Made by a program: the position numbers and the translations under genes. A stretch of 64,000 nt of DNA from Acidobacteriota bacterium (lineage in GTDB: Bacteria; Acidobacteriota; Thermoanaerobaculia; Multivoradales; J023), in contig JAJCXR010000057.1 of NCBI GenBank assembly GCA_029263315.1, forward strand, positions 124,001 through 188,000, in the 5' to 3' direction. This document shows positions 60,246 to 64,000 of this stretch, one piece after another (positions within the stretch are counted from its first letter, which is position 1; each line of letters opens with the position of its first letter). The notes beneath the pieces are model-generated. The model was not told where the DNA came from. It ran no database searches and worked only from the letters and a program-made list of their open reading frames with translations.

Positions 60246-61835
60246 ATGATTGCACGTTCCCTCGTACCCTGGCTCCTCGCATTGATGGCGCTCGTTCTGT
60301 TGGCTCCGGCGGTGGGCGCTCAGACCGAGCTCACCGGCCAAACCTCAGGGGGGGCATTTTACAAGATCGTCGTTCCCGACGGCTGGACGCCGGCCGCCGG
60401 GCTGGTGATCTGGAACCACGGCTTCGATCTCAGCCCTATCGCACCGGAACCGGACCTCGGCCCGCTGGCGGCGGTGCAACTGGCGGAAGGTTATGCCGTG
60501 GCCGCCTCCAGCTATAGCCTCACCGGCTGGGCGGTGTTCGAAACCCACCTCGACAACGAGCAGATGGTGCAGGCGTTCGAGGACAACTTCGGACGGCCGG
60601 ACCAGGTGATCGTCTACGGCGCCTCCCTCGGCGGCATCGTCACGGCCCGTGATTTGGAAGAGGGACGCATTCCCAACGTCGTCGGCGCCATGCCGATTTG
60701 CGGCGCCGTGGCCGGCAGCCGCGTGTGGGACGGTGCCCTCGATCTGCGGCTGGTCTATGACCTCATCTGCTCCGACGTTCCCGGTGCGGCCATTCCCGGT
60801 GGCGCCAACGGCCTGCCGTTTCCTCCCGATCCGAATTTTGACAACAACGCCCTCGGCCTGGCCCTCAATGCCTGTTTTGGTCTCCCTTTCCAACCCAACG
60901 CCGAACAGGCGGCCCGTCTCGGACAATTGTTGGAGCTCACCGGCTTGCCGGTGGAATTTGTCGGCACGGACATGGGTTTCGCCACCTTCGGTTTGGCTGA
61001 TTTGGTCTATGACCCGCGCAAGCTCGGCGGAGCCCCAGCCCTGGACAATTCATCGGTGGACTACGGTGACGCCGCCGCCAACGCTGGCATCGAGCGGGTG
61101 ATGGCCGATGCCACAGCGCGGCGCCTCTTGCTCGACAACTACACACCCAGTGGCCGGGTCGGCGATATCAAGATCGTCTCCCTGCACACCGACAAGGACG
61201 GCCTGGTGATCATCGAGAACGAAAGCGCCTATGCCGAGGCCGTACCGGCCGGCAACTTGACCGTCGCCACGGTGGTGGAAGATACCCCCACCCACTGTGA
61301 CTTCACCGAAGCCGAAGTGCTGGCCAGCTGGGAGTCCCTGCGCGGCTGGTTGGCCGGCTTGCCGCAGCCGACGGCGGAGAATATCCAGACCACCTGCAAC
61401 GGCCTCGTCATCGGTGGTTTGGCTGAGGGCCCGTGCCGCATCGATCCGGATTTCGAGATCCCCGATCTGAGCCTGCGGGTGCGTCCCCGAGACACCTGTG
61501 TGCCCAACGGTGAGACCCTCTGCTTAGGCAATGGCGGACGTTTCCGGGTGCAAGTGCAGTGGGAAGATTTCGACGGCAATACCGGTCCCGGACGGGCCGG
61601 TTTGGTGACCACTGAAGATACCGGGTCGTTCTGGTTCTTCGGCCCATCGAACGTCGAGTTGGTGGTGAAGTCCATCGACGGCCGTCAAAACAACGGCAAC
61701 TTCTGGATCTTTTTCGGCTCCTTGACCAACGTCACCTTCGACATGACGGTCACCGATACGCAGTCGAACCTCAGCAAGGTCTACACCAACCCGGCGGGTA
61801 ACTTCGCCAGCGTCGGCGATACGGAAGCCTTCTGA
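60246..61835 (+). CDS. Secreted alpha/beta-hydrolase-like protein with C-terminal beta domain
   Basis: 529 residues from an ATG at 60246, with TAGGAG eight bases upstream. A signal peptide ends near residue 26 (AVGAQ). The hydrolase fold shows VIWNHGFD (oxyanion side) and the nucleophile S127 in YGASLGG; DKDGLV and the later THCDF may supply Asp and His. Residues about 415-529 form a separate domain (GRFRVQVQWEDFDGNTG, then DTGSFWFF, ending DTEAF) that I recall as frequent at the C-terminus of exported acidobacterial proteins. Substrate unknown. Confidence 0.85.
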   Translation: MIARSLVPWLLALMALVLLAPAVGAQTELTGQTSGGAFYKIVVPDGWTPAAGLVIWNHGFDLSPIAPEPDLGPLAAVQLAEGYAVAASSYSLTGWAVFETHLDNEQMVQAFEDNFGRPDQVIVYGASLGGIVTARDLEEGRIPNVVGAMPICGAVAGSRVWDGALDLRLVYDLICSDVPGAAIPGGANGLPFPPDPNFDNNALGLALNACFGLPFQPNAEQAARLGQLLELTGLPVEFVGTDMGFATFGLADLVYDPRKLGGAPALDNSSVDYGDAAANAGIERVMADATARRLLLDNYTPSGRVGDIKIVSLHTDKDGLVIIENESAYAEAVPAGNLTVATVVEDTPTHCDFTEAEVLASWESLRGWLAGLPQPTAENIQTTCNGLVIGGLAEGPCRIDPDFEIPDLSLRVRPRDTCVPNGETLCLGNGGRFRVQVQWEDFDGNTGPGRAGLVTTEDTGSFWFFGPSNVELVVKSIDGRQNNGNFWIFFGSLTNVTFDMTVTDTQSNLSKVYTNPAGNFASVGDTEAF

Positions 61836-61843
61836 AGCCCCGG

Positions 61844-61892
61844 GGGGTACCCCTCCTCGAAACTGCTATTGGCTGGTAACTACTTAGTTACC
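61844..61892. terminator. Two palindromes between convergent genes, possible bidirectional terminator
   Basis: GGGGTACCCC (61844-61853) and a perfect 8-bp inverted repeat GGTAACTA-CT-TAGTTACC (61875-61892) lie in the 48-bp gap. The second includes the stop codon of the propeller gene. Neither has a T-tract, so termination is a guess. Confidence 0.4.
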
Positions 61893-63221
61893 GGACGCGG
61901 CGCCTTCTTCGGAAGGCGCCGCCTTGCCATTGGCCGCAGGCACCGCTTCGTGGTTGGCGGCGGGTGCCACGAAGGCCAACCTGGCCAAGTGCTCGTCGTC
62001 CTTGACCACCAGGCCGTCCGCGAGCCAGGCGGCATGGGCCCATACGGGGCTGTCGGCGATGCTATAGGTTTTGAGCGCTTGCAAACCCTCGTCGCCGGTG
62101 GCATAGACGGTCAGCTCGGCATCGGTGTCGATGGACAACAGGACATCGTCCACCAGGGTGAAGACGATGTGCGGACCGGCTCGCCCTGCACCCCGCCACA
62201 GCACCTTGCCAGTGGCCGGATCGAGGGTGAAGAGCTGGCCCTTGTTGAGGTTGGAATGGCCGTAGAGCAGCCTGCCGTCGCTGACCGGCGACGACATGCG
62301 CTGCGTCAGCTCCTTGTTGTGCCATTGATCCACCACCTTCCAGCCATCTTCGGTTCTCTCGGGCCACACGGAAAGGGTCCCGTTTTGGTGATCGGAGATG
62401 ATCAAGTGGTGGCCGATGACAATCGGCGTGACAATATTCTCCCGCCACTTGTCCGGGTAAGGACGCTCCCACAGAACGTTACCGGTAGCGGGATCAAAAC
62501 CCAGTAGGTGGGTGGTGGCGAGGGTGACCAGGGTTTGTTGGCCGTCGAAGGTGAGCATCAACGGTGAGGCGTAGCCCGGGCCTTGACCTTCCCATCCCCA
62601 ATGCTCTTCACCGCTGCGCAGGTCGGCGGCGAAGAGGCGACCGCCACGGTCGTCTCCCAAATGGGCGTAGATCACACCGTCGACCACCAGGGGCGACATG
62701 GAGCTGCCGCAGAAGCTTTCCACCTCCGACGTGCGTTCTGAGAAGTCCCGCGTCCACAGCAAGGTGCCGTCCGTGGCCCGGTGGCAGGTCAAACGGGCGT
62801 CGATGCCCAAGAAGCAAACGACGCCGTCGGCCACCACCGGGGTCGCCTTCGGCCCCTGGCCATATTTGATCGCCGCTTGGTGCATCTTGTAGGGGGTGGG
62901 GAAGCGCCGGCTCCACAGCACTTTGCCATCCCTCAAGCTGAGGGCCATGGCTACCTCGTCGTCCCCTTGGCGGGTCAGGAGATAAATCCGGTCCCCCACC
63001 ACCACGGGGGAGGTATACCCTTCGCCGACGGGCACTTTCCACAGCTGCTTGGGAGCCTCAGGCCAGGTGTCCGGTACGTTGAACATGGGGGCGTGACCGT
63101 CCCGTCCGGGGCCTCGCCATTGCGGCCAGTCGGCGGCGCTGAGGGCCGTGGCGGACAGGCTTCCGAAACCGAGAAATAGGGCGGCGACGATGGCGACCTG
63201 ACGAGCTCGGCCTGACATCAT
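61884..63221 (-). CDS. Exported PQQ-like beta-propeller protein
   Basis: 445 residues from an ATG at 63221 (the next codon is also ATG), with GAGGAG six bases upstream. A signal peptide ends near residue 30 (LSAAD). WPQWRGPGRDG opens the mature protein, and repeated blades such as GKVLWSRRF, GTLLWTRDF, GNVLWERPY and GKVLWRGAG mark a seven- or eight-bladed PQQ/BamB-type propeller. This large family in soil and planctomycete/acidobacterial genomes usually lacks a known enzyme activity. Confidence 0.87.
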   Translation of the reverse strand: MMSGRARQVAIVAALFLGFGSLSATALSAADWPQWRGPGRDGHAPMFNVPDTWPEAPKQLWKVPVGEGYTSPVVVGDRIYLLTRQGDDEVAMALSLRDGKVLWSRRFPTPYKMHQAAIKYGQGPKATPVVADGVVCFLGIDARLTCHRATDGTLLWTRDFSERTSEVESFCGSSMSPLVVDGVIYAHLGDDRGGRLFAADLRSGEEHWGWEGQGPGYASPLMLTFDGQQTLVTLATTHLLGFDPATGNVLWERPYPDKWRENIVTPIVIGHHLIISDHQNGTLSVWPERTEDGWKVVDQWHNKELTQRMSSPVSDGRLLYGHSNLNKGQLFTLDPATGKVLWRGAGRAGPHIVFTLVDDVLLSIDTDAELTVYATGDEGLQALKTYSIADSPVWAHAAWLADGLVVKDDEHLARLAFVAPAANHEAVPAANGKAAPSEEGAASGN

Positions 63222-63270
63222 GATGATCTCCTCAAGGTGCGTTTTAGGATTTCAAATCATTCTTAGTTTA

Positions 63271-63300
63271 TGTTTACTATTGTCTACTATGTTTGTTCAA
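63271..63300. promoter_or_regulatory. AT-rich 10-bp direct repeats in the divergent promoter region
   Basis: TGTTTACTAT (63271-63280) and TGTCTACTAT (63281-63290) are adjacent 10-bp direct repeats, followed by a weaker GTTTGTTCAA. They sit in an unusually AT-rich stretch between the propeller gene and the amine oxidase gene. Helical-turn spacing suits a dimeric or tandem-binding regulator. Confidence 0.4.
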
Positions 63301-63392
63301 TGTGTGGTTTCGTCGGTCATCGGCTTGAGATGCATTCGGTTATTTTCCTGATGTTGACGCTAATCCCGAGCTGATCGGCGGAGAACGGCCCG

Positions 63393-64000
63393 GTGATCGA
63401 GCTGAAGAGGAGCGGTAGATTGCAAGCTGAAACACCCGAAGATGCCCATAAAAATGCCCATTTGGACACGGAGACGCTGATCGTGGGCGGTGGCCTTTGC
63501 GGTTTGCATACCTCTTTCGAGCTCGGAAAGCGGGGGCGGTCACACATGATTGTGGAGGCCCGACGCCGACTGGGTGGACGCATTCTATCGCGACGTCTGT
63601 CGTCCCCCTCGGGACAGGAGGTGGGATTCGATCTCGGACCCGCTTGGTTCTGGCCCGGACAGCGGCGCATGGAGCGGCTGATCGTCGAGCTCGGGTTGGA
63701 GGCTGACGTGGTGAAGCAGTTTGGCGACGGCGACGCCCTGTTCGAAGATGCGGCGGGCCAGGTACGCCGCGGCCTGTTCGGCATCGCCATGTTGGGGTCC
63801 TACCGGCTGCGGGGTGGCATGGCCCAACTGATCGAGGCCTTGGCGCAAACCTTGCCATCGTCGTCGATACGCCTCGGCTGGACGGCGGAGTCCATCACCT
63901 GGCAAGGGGAAATGCAGAGCGAGGCGCCCTTGCAGGTCACCCTCCAGAGCGAGGACGGTCCACGCATCGTCACCTGCCATCAATTGGTGCTGGCCCTGCC
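63393..64000 (+). CDS. Flavin-containing amine oxidase, N-terminal part (cut by right edge)
   Basis: Open to the window edge without a stop, about 202 codons. The start is either the GTG at 63393 or the TTG at 63420; both have GGAG upstream. The FAD-binding motif LIVGGGLCGLHTSFEL and ARRRLGGRI follow the flavin monoamine oxidase/phytoene-desaturase pattern, and FDLGPAWFWPGQ matches the substrate-side segment of amine oxidases. It would oxidise an amine with release of hydrogen peroxide, or another reduced substrate. The substrate cannot be told from this fragment. Confidence 0.8.
   Translation, partial: MIELKRSGRLQAETPEDAHKNAHLDTETLIVGGGLCGLHTSFELGKRGRSHMIVEARRRLGGRILSRRLSSPSGQEVGFDLGPAWFWPGQRRMERLIVELGLEADVVKQFGDGDALFEDAAGQVRRGLFGIAMLGSYRLRGGMAQLIEALAQTLPSSSIRLGWTAESITWQGEMQSEAPLQVTLQSEDGPRIVTCHQLVLAL

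Noticed and set aside
1-64000. tRNA, rRNA, integrase or complete insertion sequence
   Set aside because: None was recognised by eye on either strand; only a nuclease remnant at about 20 kb hints at mobile DNA.

Overview
The window is GC-rich, densely packed bacterial chromosome. It has no rRNA, tRNA, integrase or transposase that I can recognise. Three things suggest an uncultured Acidobacteriota, probably near Thermoanaerobaculia: two secreted proteins end in a D-x-FESG-(D/N)-x-x-x-WS tail, one secreted hydrolase ends in a domain finishing in DTEAF, and there are large propeller-type hybrid kinases and abundant c-type cytochromes. This placement rests on remembered family patterns, not on a search.

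Left edge to 8.4 kb: a nine-gene minus-strand operon, running off the left edge, is the most unusual locus. In transcription order it encodes a radical SAM protein, a NifS-like cysteine desulfurase, a GcvH-like carrier with its modifiable lysine, a CobW-type G3E GTPase, a small CHC protein, a two-cluster ferredoxin-like protein, a DUF116-polyprenyl synthetase fusion and two terpene-cyclase/prenyltransferase-fold proteins. Most junctions are ATGA or TGATG overlaps. The gene set joins sulfur/Fe-S chemistry to isoprenoid chemistry; I know of no described pathway with this composition.

8.8-20.4 kb: a CASTOR/POLLUX-like channel with a Ca-binding-type loop, a VWA protein, an HzsA-related dihaem protein, a VCBS-repeat protein, a MauG-type peroxidase and a remnant of an Rpn/DUF4351 nuclease. 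20.4-24.8 kb: a Mn/Zn/Fe ABC importer whose permeases carry C-terminal winged-helix/DtxR-like modules, with a well-formed promoter overlapped by an inverted repeat. 24.9-37.3 kb: signal transduction, with two hybrid histidine kinases and two membrane PAS proteins without a kinase, plus a divergent CoaBC-like flavoprotein.

37.6-45.3 kb: threonine synthase, a large DUF4062/cyclase-like/HEAT-like protein, a cystathionine-beta-synthase-like enzyme and a seven-haem TPR cytochrome. 45.4-53.8 kb: a complete four-gene Wadjet (JetABCD) anti-plasmid operon, bracketed on both sides by GTGCCAGGCAC repeats. 54-60 kb: a short-chain dehydrogenase and an efflux operon with three HlyD-like adaptors and one MacB-like permease but no ATPase. 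60.2-64 kb: a secreted hydrolase, a PQQ-type beta-propeller protein and the start of a flavin amine oxidase cut by the right edge.

A recurring theme is short in-frame tandem repeats (12, 15 and 24 bp) at protein ends and linkers, and 17-18 bp repeats between genes.
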